A stretch of DNA of 30,153 bases, taken from NCBI GenBank assembly GCA_900546395.1, contig URDD01000030.1, forward strand, positions 1 to 30,153. The letters are read 5' to 3'. The translations under genes and the position numbers were made by a program. Of this stretch, positions 10,101-16,822 are shown one piece after another (within the stretch, counting starts at the first letter, position 1; each line of letters begins with the position of its first letter). The stretch comes from an uncultured Bacteroidales bacterium. Lineage in GTDB: Bacteria > Bacteroidota > Bacteroidia > Bacteroidales > UBA932. The notes under the pieces were generated by a model. The model had not been told where the DNA came from. It saw nothing but the letters and a program-made list of their open reading frames with translations, and made no database searches.

Positions 10101-11704
10101 TAGAATCTGTATAACGAATTCCTGGTTTTCGGTGACAATGTGAAAATGCCCTGAAGCATGAAATTAAGGTTCGGGTCATTGCATATTATCTTTCCGTCAA
10201 ATGTATTGTTCTCAAGCATTCCTGTACCAGCAATCTTACTGTAGTCATATTTGTTTAGATTGAGGCGATCAATAGTGAGTGATTCTATATCCACTTTCGG
10301 ACCTTCTTTATCAAACAAGGCAGAAAAATCAGTATCAAGACTGCACTGGTGTACAGGCCCGGACCCTATTGCGGCTCTGATATCAAGATCGAAGGTTTTG
10401 AGGTTTCCGGAAACAGATATATTCGAGTTCTTTTTACCGAGTCCCGCTATTTCCAGTCTTGCAGCAGCATTCCCGATATTTGACGAGAGACTGCCTTCAG
10501 CCTTGACTGTGCTGATAGGACCAGATATCTTGCCGGAAAATATGAAGTCGGTATTCTTTGCATATTTGCTTATATTCGGTGACTTTTTGGAAGAGAAACT
10601 CTTAAGCAGGGATTCGGCTGCCGTTGTGTTGAATCTCAGCTCGTTGATATTTATGTCTGTTACAAGACTGCCTGCTTCAGGAAGTCCCTTCAATCTTCCG
10701 CTGACAGCTATTGCTATCTGATTTTCCTGTGTTTCTGCAATGAATCCGTTTATCCTTAAATCTGAAACAGTTCCGTGTGCGTCAGTCTCTTTTACAGATA
10801 TTTTAAGTGTGTTTTTTTCAAGTCCCGGAACAAGTCCCGGAATAAAGTATGATAATGTGGACAAGTCCAATATGCTTGGATTCAATGTCGCATAGATGTT
10901 TACCTTATTTACAAAGTCTTTGAAATCTGCTGTTCCTGTGTAAAGCATATTAAAAGAAGGAATGTCCAGGTCAGATGCGGAATCCTTTATTTTTATCCCT
11001 GTGATTTTGCATGCTCCGTGACCTACTGTTGCAGACCCTGAAAGTGACCTGCACACGAAACCGCTTTTTTCACGGAAAGACATATTGTCCACTGTCCCGG
11101 ACATGAGTCTGTCGCTTAGCTTGATATTCCTGGCTTCAATATTTATATCAGTGACATCCAGATCTTTCCAGTCTATGCCGTTGCCGTGGGTCTGCGTCCC
11201 GCCGCTTCTGAAGTTTTTCATTGAAAATCCCAGGTTTTCAATATGGACTTTTCTTATGTCGAATACGTTTCCTTGGGGCTTTTTTTCTTCATGGTGCTTT
11301 GTTATCTTGAAGATTCTTTCAAGATTGGTCATATCTTCTTCTATAACCATGTTCATACGGGCATTTCTGATATATGCCCGGCCTATGTGCAGTCCTTCAT
11401 CCTCCGTCAGCCCTCTTAGAGTAAACCTGGCTATTACATACTCTGCCTTGAAAAGGGTGTCTGATGCTCCTTGACAGTTTTTTTTGTCAAGGATTTCCGC
11501 ATTTTTGAGGATTAAGGTATTAAAAGGTTTTATGTGTATTCTCTCAAACCGAATGTCAGCATCAATGTTATCCGATAGCTTTTCCAGTATCTTGCCGGCA
11601 AGAAAAGTCTGTACCTGCGGGGTCTGTATGACAAGCAACCCCGCAAAAATCAGAGCAGAAACGGCAACTGCCGTAAGCCAGAGTATTTTTAATACTTTTT
11701 TGAT
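7163..11704 (-). CDS. tamB: TamB/DUF490 translocation and assembly module protein
   Basis: TamB proteins are long inner-membrane-anchored bridges across the periplasm, implicated in outer-membrane protein insertion and phospholipid transport. Most of the roughly 1,510 residues are repetitive beta-rich sequence (AsmA/TamB type). The C-terminal DUF490 region is recognisable (LDIKPSKQVFNINGDYTLSGGNY, then FSINVPDIDPTVKSR, LSLLMSNSFLP, LGLNYQ, LFNNRVIVNGNIG). The first canonical start codon in frame is a TTG at 11638, which would remove the membrane anchor. The same open frame continues upstream through a clear hydrophobic N-terminus (IKKVLKILWLTAVAVSALIF) to a stop at 11710-11708. An AAAGGAG lies six bases before an in-frame ATC at 11704, so ATC is proposed as the start. 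It heads the five-gene leftward operon and is divergent from tsaD. Confidence 0.9.
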   Translation of the reverse strand: MKKVLKILWLTAVAVSALIFAGLLVIQTPQVQTFLAGKILEKLSDNIDADIRFERIHIKPFNTLILKNAEILDKKNCQGASDTLFKAEYVIARFTLRGLTEDEGLHIGRAYIRNARMNMVIEEDMTNLERIFKITKHHEEKKPQGNVFDIRKVHIENLGFSMKNFRSGGTQTHGNGIDWKDLDVTDINIEARNIKLSDRLMSGTVDNMSFREKSGFVCRSLSGSATVGHGACKITGIKIKDSASDLDIPSFNMLYTGTADFKDFVNKVNIYATLNPSILDLSTLSYFIPGLVPGLEKNTLKISVKETDAHGTVSDLRINGFIAETQENQIAIAVSGRLKGLPEAGSLVTDININELRFNTTAAESLLKSFSSKKSPNISKYAKNTDFIFSGKISGPISTVKAEGSLSSNIGNAAARLEIAGLGKKNSNISVSGNLKTFDLDIRAAIGSGPVHQCSLDTDFSALFDKEGPKVDIESLTIDRLNLNKYDYSKIAGTGMLENNTFDGKIICNDPNLNFMLQGIFTLSPKTRNSLYRFYANVGYADLHAINIDKRGKSRIRFQTTANFNKIRHGDMLGNINVGGLVLENEHEKYDIGDINISSHSSDDLYRMNLSSSFASGSFTGSGSLSDFIKDFQAVTLKRELPAIFCNPTNSLSGRKYNLNFNFHNSMDLLSFVLPGLYIAENTNFTASIDTSGIMQGKLKSQRIAFREQFLKDITLEFDNMNGNISGELKSETINAASLKLKNNNLRLFAKENHLGFGFIYDNEDELHNRGEIYLLCDLNRTVSDRLDYKVTLLPSRIYLNSKEWSILPSEINLYGKDLSIKDMQFRSGDETIRINGGISTTAKDTLYLELSRFDISAINPLLGKDLALAGAATGKARLISDGKDKKLLLEYLCDSASLSGTQLGTVRLGSKWDETYKRFNILLNNSLNGKSSFDIRGYYSTKSKRINADAILDKLDIAFVAPFLESIFSESSGHISGKFSVQGPPSKLDIQSTGARFDDAVLKIAFTNVPYTINGGFHIDSKGVYFDSISLKDRKGNSGTVTGEINYDYFKNINFNTHINTERIECIDIAEKPGEIFYGNLNATAGISLTGPLHALKMNVDATTTGAGQLHVPISSSAKSNTSNLLTFKEVKKTVVVDPYELMVSRLKKKEKIKGDFEIKLKVAATPSVEAFVEIDKASGNVLSGHGSGIIDLDIKPSKQVFNINGDYTLSGGNYKFVAIGLAKDFSIKEGSSIRFNGDIMESSLNIDAIYKTKTSLATLIADTTSVSSRRVVECGIKITDKITNPRLKFSINVPDIDPTVKSRVENALSTDDKVQKQFLSLLMSNSFLPDEQSGIVNNSSLLTSSVSEIMSNQLNNIFQKLNIPLDLGLNYQANERGNDIFDVAVSTQLFNNRVIVNGNIGNRQYSTGGTNSDVVGDIDIEIKLDRPGALRLNLFSHSADQYTNYLDNSQRNGIGLTYQQEFNSFKEFFRKLFSGRKKKEAMQREAEKAMLNEEKVSIKVEKKIEENGNKR

Positions 11705-11710
11705 AAATCA

Positions 11711-11717
11711 CTCCTTT
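11711..11717 (-). promoter_or_regulatory. Shine-Dalgarno site deciding the tamB start
   Basis: On the minus strand AAAGGAG (11717-11711) is followed by six bases and then ATC (11704-11702), the first sense codons after an in-frame TGA. Spacing is optimal for a ribosome binding site, and the encoded peptide is the expected Lys-rich plus hydrophobic anchor. This argues for initiation at ATC despite the absence of ATG, GTG or TTG. Confidence 0.55.
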
Positions 11718-11731
11718 ATTGGTGAAACCTA

Positions 11732-11765
11732 CAAAAATACTAATATTATTCCTATTTTTGCAAAA
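11732..11765 (-). promoter_or_regulatory. Bacteroidota-type promoter for the tamB operon
   Basis: On the minus strand TATTTTTG (11739-11732) matches the -7 element and TTTTG (about 11765-11761) sits 21 bases upstream as -33. It lies about 30 bases before the proposed tamB start and would drive all five leftward genes. It is one of the better -33/-7 pairs in the window. Confidence 0.55.
11753..11760 (+). promoter_or_regulatory. Candidate -7 element for tsaD
   Basis: TATTTTTG on the plus strand matches TAnnTTTG and faces tsaD, interleaved with the tamB promoter. No good -33 element is seen at 19-21 bases upstream. It would give a leader of roughly 90 bases. Confidence 0.3.
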
Positions 11766-11855
11766 TTATTGATGTTGTATGCATCTGCCCTGAGGCGGTT
11801 TCAGACTATCGGGTGCGGATTAATTCAATTGCAATTTAAAGTAAAAATAAAGGAA

Positions 11856-12890
11856 ATGGATATAATATTGGGAATAGAATCCTCATGTGATGATACTTCG
11901 GCTGCAGTAATAAAAGACGGATATCTGTTATCCAACGTGCTTGCAAGTCAGGATGTGCATAAGGCATATGGAGGCGTGATACCAGAACTGGCTTCACGTG
12001 CTCACCAGCTTAATATTGTGCCTGTCGTCAGTCAGGCAATCGAAAGGGCTGGAATCAAGGCTTCAGACATAACTGCCATAGCTTTTACAAGGGGGCCTGG
12101 TCTGCTGGGATCTTTGCTTGTAGGAACGTCTTTTGCTAAAGGACTTGCCATAGCTTTGGACAAGCCTCTTGTAGAAGTGAACCATCTTCAGGGTCACGTT
12201 CTGGCAAACTTTATAAGGCAGTATGACAAGGATGTCCCAGTGCCTGAGTTTCCGTATCTGTGCCTTCTTGTATCCGGAGGTAATTCGCAGATAGTAAAGG
12301 TAAACAGTCCGCTTGATTTTGAAATTTTGGGACAGACTATTGACGATGCAGTAGGGGAGGCTTTTGACAAATGTTCTAAAATGATGGGGCTGGGATATCC
12401 TGGAGGTCCTATTGTTGACAAGTTGTCTAAGGAAGGCAATCCTGACAAGTTTCATTTTTCAAAACCTCATATCCCCGGACTTGACTACAGTTTCAGCGGA
12501 GTAAAGACGTCTCTGCTCTATTTTGTCCGGGACCAGTTAGCTTTGGATCCTGATTTTATGGAGAAGAACAAGGCGGATATATGTGCTTCTTTCCAGCGTA
12601 CTTTGATTGAAATACTTATGGACAAACTTGTGAAGGCTGCCAAACAGACAGGAATTAAGCACATTACAATAGGAGGTGGCGTCTCAGCGAACAGCGGGTT
12701 GCGCGAGGCTATCATAAAAGAAGGACAGAAACGTGGCTGGACAACATATCTGCCGGAGTTTAAATTTACTACGGATAATGCGGCTATGATTGCCATCGCC
12801 GGTTATTTCCACTACCTGAATGGTGAGCGTTCATCTCTTGATGTAGCTCCTGTTTCCAGAATGGCGGATTTCCAGAAGTCACTTTTATAG
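11856..12890 (+). CDS. tsaD: tRNA N6-adenosine threonylcarbamoyltransferase TsaD
   Basis: TsaD transfers the threonylcarbamoyl group to A37 of ANN-decoding tRNAs, working with TsaB and TsaE, which are not in this window. The 344-residue protein begins LGIESSCDDTSAA, has the metal-binding NHLQGH (H110 and H114), the LVSGGNSQ nucleotide loop, GEAFDKC, SFSGVKT, GGGVSANSGLR, and the late metal ligand Asp in FTTDNAAMIA (about D307). All family landmarks are present and the length is typical. The start is the ATG at 11856, just after an AAAGGAA; the open frame extends further upstream, but the family begins here. It is divergent from tamB, and the flavoprotein gene follows after 52 bases. Confidence 0.97.
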   Translation: MDIILGIESSCDDTSAAVIKDGYLLSNVLASQDVHKAYGGVIPELASRAHQLNIVPVVSQAIERAGIKASDITAIAFTRGPGLLGSLLVGTSFAKGLAIALDKPLVEVNHLQGHVLANFIRQYDKDVPVPEFPYLCLLVSGGNSQIVKVNSPLDFEILGQTIDDAVGEAFDKCSKMMGLGYPGGPIVDKLSKEGNPDKFHFSKPHIPGLDYSFSGVKTSLLYFVRDQLALDPDFMEKNKADICASFQRTLIEILMDKLVKAAKQTGIKHITIGGGVSANSGLREAIIKEGQKRGWTTYLPEFKFTTDNAAMIAIAGYFHYLNGERSSLDVAPVSRMADFQKSLL

Positions 12891-12942
12891 TCGCCCACGG
12901 ATTACCATCAGTTAAAATTGAGCAGTATCTAAAATACTACGG

Positions 12943-14499
12943 ATGAAAGAGATAGAAATAGCCTGCCCGATAGGAAAAGAACCTTCGGCTGAACAGATTG
13001 TAGCATCGGCTGCGAGAGCACTTGGAGTGTCTCCTAAAGCTGTTGCACATTATGATATTGTAAGACGGTCCATAGATGCAAGAGGAGATATTTTATATAG
13101 ATATAAGGTTCTGGCATATAGGACAGGAGAAGAGAGGACCGAGTATAGGTTGCCTGATTACAAGGATGTTTCATCATCAAAGCCAGTAATTGTAATCGGG
13201 GCTGGCCCTGCAGGTATGTTCGCAGCCTTAAAGCTTTTGACCATAGGGCTGCGTCCTGTCGTTCTGGAGCGAGGCAAAGATGTACATGCCAGAAAATTTG
13301 ACATGGCGGCACTTTCAAAGAAAGGTGAAGTAAATCCTGACTCCAATTATTGTTTCGGAGAAGGAGGTGCCGGAACCTTTTCTGATGGCAAACTTTATAC
13401 AAGGTCATCAAAAAGAGGTGATATAAGAGAGGTCTTGCATCAGTTGGTCAATTTTGGTGCCGATCCTTCCATTCTTATTGATGCGCATCCACATATTGGG
13501 AGTGACAGGCTTCCGTCTGTGGTGGAGAATATAAGGAAATGCATTATAGAGCATGGCGGGGAATATCACTTTAACAGCAGGGTGAGCGACATAGAGAAAA
13601 AGCCTGACGGATCTTTCGATATCACTGTGGTTTCGTCAGATTCCTCATATTCTGGTGAAACTGTTTATTCATCTGACAAGGTAATTCTTGCTACAGGCCA
13701 CTCTGCCCGTGATATATATACTTTGTTTGATAGAAAAGGATGGGAGATTCAGGCCAAGGGCTTTGCTCTTGGTGTAAGGGTCGAGCATCCGCAGTCTTTG
13801 ATAAATAAAATACAGTATCACGGCAAGTACCAGCCGTTTATGCCGGCAGCAGAGTATTCTTTTGTAACTCAGATAGAAGGACGTGGAGTGTTTTCATTCT
13901 GCATGTGTCCAGGAGGTATATTGGTGCCATCCTCAACAGAACATGGTGAAACAGTGCTTAACGGCATGTCAAATTCTGCACGTAATTCGAAGTGGGCCAA
14001 TTCCGGAGTAGTAGTATCTGTAGAGCCTGGAGATATTCCTGGATATGAAAAATACGGAGCTCTTTCCTTACTTCATTTTCAGAAAGACGTCGAAAAGGCA
14101 ATGTTTGATTTCACAGGCTCAATCAAGGCGCCTGCTCAGAGGATGATGGATTTTTGTCGCAGAGTTCCATCTTCCGGGCTTCCTGCGACATCATATCATC
14201 CCGGGGCTGTGTCGGCTCCTTTGCACGAACTGCTTCCTGAGCATGTCTCCTTGAGACTTAAATATGCTTTTCCTGAAATAGGCAATAGAAAAATGAAAGG
14301 GTACTATACAAACGAGGCTCTGCTTTTAGGTGTCGAGTCCAGAACTTCTTCTCCTGTACGTATTCCGAGGGACCCTGATACTTTGGAGCATTTACAGATT
14401 AAAGGACTTTATCCATGTGGAGAGGGAGCCGGATATTCTGGAGGTATTGTATCTTCTGCTCTTGACGGAATAAATTGTGCTGCTATGTGTGCTCTATGA
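12943..14499 (+). CDS. Uncharacterised FAD-dependent dehydrogenase (COG2509 type)
   Basis: This is a 518-residue flavoprotein. After an N-terminal domain of about 80 residues there is a Rossmann FAD motif (VIGAGPAGMFAALKL), then VLERGKDVHAR. The characteristic NYCFGEGGAGTFSDGKLYTR stretch follows, with the ATGHSARD nucleotide-binding segment in the middle and GLYPCGEGAGYSGGIVSSALDG near the C-terminus. This layout matches the widespread COG2509 family, whose substrate and pathway are not established. It follows tsaD by 52 bases and could be co-transcribed with it. It is intact and starts at the ATG at 12943. Confidence 0.88.
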   Translation: MKEIEIACPIGKEPSAEQIVASAARALGVSPKAVAHYDIVRRSIDARGDILYRYKVLAYRTGEERTEYRLPDYKDVSSSKPVIVIGAGPAGMFAALKLLTIGLRPVVLERGKDVHARKFDMAALSKKGEVNPDSNYCFGEGGAGTFSDGKLYTRSSKRGDIREVLHQLVNFGADPSILIDAHPHIGSDRLPSVVENIRKCIIEHGGEYHFNSRVSDIEKKPDGSFDITVVSSDSSYSGETVYSSDKVILATGHSARDIYTLFDRKGWEIQAKGFALGVRVEHPQSLINKIQYHGKYQPFMPAAEYSFVTQIEGRGVFSFCMCPGGILVPSSTEHGETVLNGMSNSARNSKWANSGVVVSVEPGDIPGYEKYGALSLLHFQKDVEKAMFDFTGSIKAPAQRMMDFCRRVPSSGLPATSYHPGAVSAPLHELLPEHVSLRLKYAFPEIGNRKMKGYYTNEALLLGVESRTSSPVRIPRDPDTLEHLQIKGLYPCGEGAGYSGGIVSSALDGINCAAMCAL

Positions 14500-14566
14500 A
14501 TGTGACTTTTATAGTCCTTAATGTCAGAAATTTCAAATGCTTCTTAAGGGAAATTTGAATAATATT

Positions 14567-14596
14567 TTTGTAATACTGAAAAAATAACTATATTTG
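14567..14596 (+). promoter_or_regulatory. Promoter of the SRP RNA gene
   Basis: TTTG (14567-14570), 18 bases of spacer, then TATATTTG (14589-14596) gives a near-ideal Bacteroidota primary-sigma promoter. The RNA 5' end follows about six bases later, which independently supports the placement. Confidence 0.75.
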
Positions 14597-14601
14597 CAGT
14601 C

Positions 14602-14698
14602 GGGTAAGTCGTACACGACCAGCTCCCTCTGAATTCCCCCAGGACCGGAAGGTAGCAAGGGTAGGAGGTTGTAGCGGTGCGATGTACTAAGCTTACCC
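14602..14698 (+). ncRNA. ffs: Signal recognition particle RNA (4.5S type)
   Basis: This is the RNA of the signal recognition particle, which with Ffh targets ribosomes making membrane proteins. The conserved domain IV is readable: CCAGGACCGGAAGG with the GGAA tetraloop, followed by AGCAAGGG on the return strand. The ends pair as GGGTAAG (14602-14608) with CTTACCC (14692-14698). A run of six T follows and acts as the terminator. It is about 97 bases, the small bacterial form. It lies between the COG2509 gene and cdd. Confidence 0.93.
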
Positions 14699-14704
14699 TT
14701 TTTT
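14699..14704 (+). terminator. T-tract terminating the SRP RNA
   Basis: Six T residues directly follow the closing GGGTAAG/CTTACCC stem of the SRP RNA, so the RNA's own end helix serves as the terminator hairpin. Confidence 0.7.
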
Positions 14705-14712
14705 ATTTATGC

Positions 14713-15195
14713 CTAAATGGAGTCGAAAATAAGAGGCAGTATATCATCAACCTTTTCAAATTTCCATATTTTTTCGGCGCCTATCATAAGGACTTCCATA
14801 TTGCATCCGCCTTTTTTCTGGTATTCTGCCATTACCTGTCTGCAGGATCCGCATGGTGTGGCCGGAGAGTCTCAGATTTTTCCATTCTGTCCTCCAGCAA
14901 TCGCTATTGCCACCATTGATTCAGCAGGATATGCTGCGCTTGCATGGAACATGGCTGTCCTTTCAGCGCAAAGTCCTGACGGATAAGCGGCATTTTCCTG
15001 ATTTGCTCCGGTAATTATTTGCCCGGAAGACAGTCTTACGGCCGCACCTACATTGAAATGAGAATAAGGTGAGTATGCTCCTGACATAGCTCCAATCGCT
15101 GCCTTGGCAAGTTCTTTATCCCTTTCTTCCAAATCATTGATTTCTGCAAACTCTGTATATGAAATATTTATTCTCTTTGTCTTAGCCATAGACAT
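14713..15195 (-). pseudogene. cdd: Cytidine deaminase with an in-frame TGA
   Basis: Cytidine deaminase hydrolyses (deoxy)cytidine to (deoxy)uridine in pyrimidine salvage. The first 107 codons carry the family N-terminus (YSPYSHFNVGAAV), the QENAAYPSG segment and the catalytic CAE (C76, E78). Codon 108, at 14874-14872, is TGA. The same frame then continues without any shift through DSPATPCGSCRQVM, containing the other two zinc cysteines (C115, C118), to a normal C-terminus and a TAG at 14715-14713, for a full span of 160 codons. Truncation at the TGA would leave a protein without two of its three zinc ligands. The TGA sits in a variable loop, not at a catalytic position, so a one-base change from a sense codon (for example TCA) is the simplest reading. 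A second in-frame ATG at 15189 is also possible as start. Confidence 0.88.
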
Positions 15196-15219
15196 TTTGT
15201 GAAATTTTATATTGCCGGA

Positions 15220-15254
15220 TTTGCCAGCTGCCTTAATAATAATTACTATATTTG
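15220..15254 (+). promoter_or_regulatory. Candidate promoter for mnmA
   Basis: TATATTTG (15247-15254) matches the -7 element. A TTTG at 15220-15223 lies 23 bases upstream, slightly longer than usual. Transcription would start near 15260, leaving a leader of about 100 bases before mnmA. Confidence 0.4.
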
Positions 15255-15359
15255 TACGCTTTACAAGGAGTGTATATCAGCAAATATAGATATTTTATAT
15301 GTAAAAAATATATAAATGCAAAAATATCGACTCCTTAACTAACAAAAGATTTTGAAAAT

Positions 15360-16805
15360 ATGAAAGTTTGTATCGGATTATCAGGAGGAGTTGATTCCAG
15401 TGTAGCTGCTTATCTGCTGAAGAAGGCAGGTTATGATGTCTTTGCCCTTTTTATGCAGAATTGGCATGATACGACCGGTACATTACATGGTGACTGTGAG
15501 TGGGAGGAGGATAGGTTTGTTGCGGAAATGGTGGCCCGTAAAATAGGAATACCGTTTTATTTTGTGGATTTGAGTGAGGAGTACCGTCGGCGTGTAGTTG
15601 ACTATATGTTTGACGAGTATTCAAAGGGGCGGACTCCGAATCCGGATGTCCTGTGCAACAGAGAGATAAAGTTTGACGCTTTCATGAATTGCGCTTTTAA
15701 ACTCGGAGCTGATTTTGTGGCGACAGGACATTATTGTCGCAAGGATGAGACAGAAGGACCTGACGGAAAGCCGGTATATCGTATTTTTGCAGGCAGTGAT
15801 CCAAATAAGGACCAGAGTTACTTCCTCTGCCAGCTTACACAGGCTCAGCTTTCAAAGGCAATGTTCCCTATCGGTGATATAGAGAAGCCGGAAGTGCGTA
15901 GAATAGCACACGAGGCTGATTTGCCATCTGCAGACAAGAAGGATTCGCAGGGAATTTGCTTCGTGGGTAAGGTAGATCTTCCTACTTTTCTGCAACAGAA
16001 GCTCAAGCCTTCTGAGGGAAATGTAGTGGAAGTGTATGATGCTTACTTTCAGGATAATGAGCATTATAAGTTTATACATGACACACTTATGTCCATCCGT
16101 GAAGATATCAGTGCAGATGATGTTCGGATGATAACAGATTATATATCAGAGACAAAATCTCTGAAGGTTAATGACCATTTGAATGAAAGGAGTACTGTGG
16201 CCAATCCGTACGGAGAGGGTGGATGTGCATCATCTTCTCCATTTTCAAGAGATAAAATTGCGTTGCTTGAGGACAGTTCTCTTATGGAACTCTCACAGCC
16301 TGTGGATTATGATGGAATAAAGTTTGAGACTGAGACATATAGAAGTGGCAAGAAGCATGTAAGGAAGACCAGATATAAGGATAATCCGTACGGTAAGATT
16401 GTGGGGCATCACGACGGAGCCCAGTTTTTTACCATAGGGCAGCGAAAGGGTCTCAATATAGGCGGTCACAAGGATTCTGTATTCGTCATAGAGACAGATG
16501 TTATGAATAATATAATATATGTCGGTGAAGGACATACCCATAAAGGGTTGTCCCGCAGTTGTCTTAGGATTGAACTGCCGGATATTCATTGGATCAGGGA
16601 GGATAAGCCTATGCATATCGGTGAAATAAGGCGATACCGTGTGAGGATACGGTATCGCCAGCCTCTTCAGGATGCGCTGCTGATAATGAGGGCGAATGGT
16701 TTGTATATTCTTTTTGATACTCCGCAAAGAGGAATTACTCCGGGGCAGTTTGCAGTATTCTATGACTTTGACGAGATGGTCGGTTCCGGTGTAATATCGC
16801 GCTGA
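15360..16805 (+). CDS. mnmA: tRNA-specific 2-thiouridylase MnmA with a large internal insertion
   Basis: MnmA adenylates and thiolates U34 of tRNA-Lys, -Glu and -Gln (s2U34). The PP-loop is GLSGGVDSS (residues 6-14). Catalytic C99 is in NPDVLCNREIKF and C200 in SQGICFVG, with the SDPNKDQSYFL loop between them. The C-terminal part has DGAQFFTIGQRKGLNIGG and the beta-barrel end (QRGITPGQFAVFY). At 481 residues it is about 100 longer than usual. The extra sequence lies between about residues 228 and 341, between the FLQQKLKP segment and NPYGKIVG, where the family normally has some 15-20 residues. The insert has no obvious motif. The reading frame is continuous. The start is the ATG at 15360, convergent with the next gene, which ends 17 bases away. 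Confidence 0.93.
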   Translation: MKVCIGLSGGVDSSVAAYLLKKAGYDVFALFMQNWHDTTGTLHGDCEWEEDRFVAEMVARKIGIPFYFVDLSEEYRRRVVDYMFDEYSKGRTPNPDVLCNREIKFDAFMNCAFKLGADFVATGHYCRKDETEGPDGKPVYRIFAGSDPNKDQSYFLCQLTQAQLSKAMFPIGDIEKPEVRRIAHEADLPSADKKDSQGICFVGKVDLPTFLQQKLKPSEGNVVEVYDAYFQDNEHYKFIHDTLMSIREDISADDVRMITDYISETKSLKVNDHLNERSTVANPYGEGGCASSSPFSRDKIALLEDSSLMELSQPVDYDGIKFETETYRSGKKHVRKTRYKDNPYGKIVGHHDGAQFFTIGQRKGLNIGGHKDSVFVIETDVMNNIIYVGEGHTHKGLSRSCLRIELPDIHWIREDKPMHIGEIRRYRVRIRYRQPLQDALLIMRANGLYILFDTPQRGITPGQFAVFYDFDEMVGSGVISR

Positions 16806-16822
16806 TTATAGTGGCATTTGTG

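Noticed and set aside
11828..11837. AATTGCAATT palindrome upstream of tsaD
   Set aside because: A 10-base AT-rich palindrome is expected by chance in such a leader and has no second copy or partner nearby.
11484..11855. Extended N-terminus of TsaD in the same open frame
   Set aside because: It overlaps the tamB coding region and both promoters; the family starts at MDIILGIESS, at 11856.
14872..14874. Selenocysteine codon in cdd
   Set aside because: The TGA is in a variable loop, not at a zinc or catalytic position, and no clear SECIS hairpin was seen right after it; a simple nonsense change is more likely.
14713..15195. Reassignment of TGA to a sense codon in this organism
   Set aside because: Several intact genes in the window end in TGA at the expected family length, including the COG2509 flavoprotein and mnmA.
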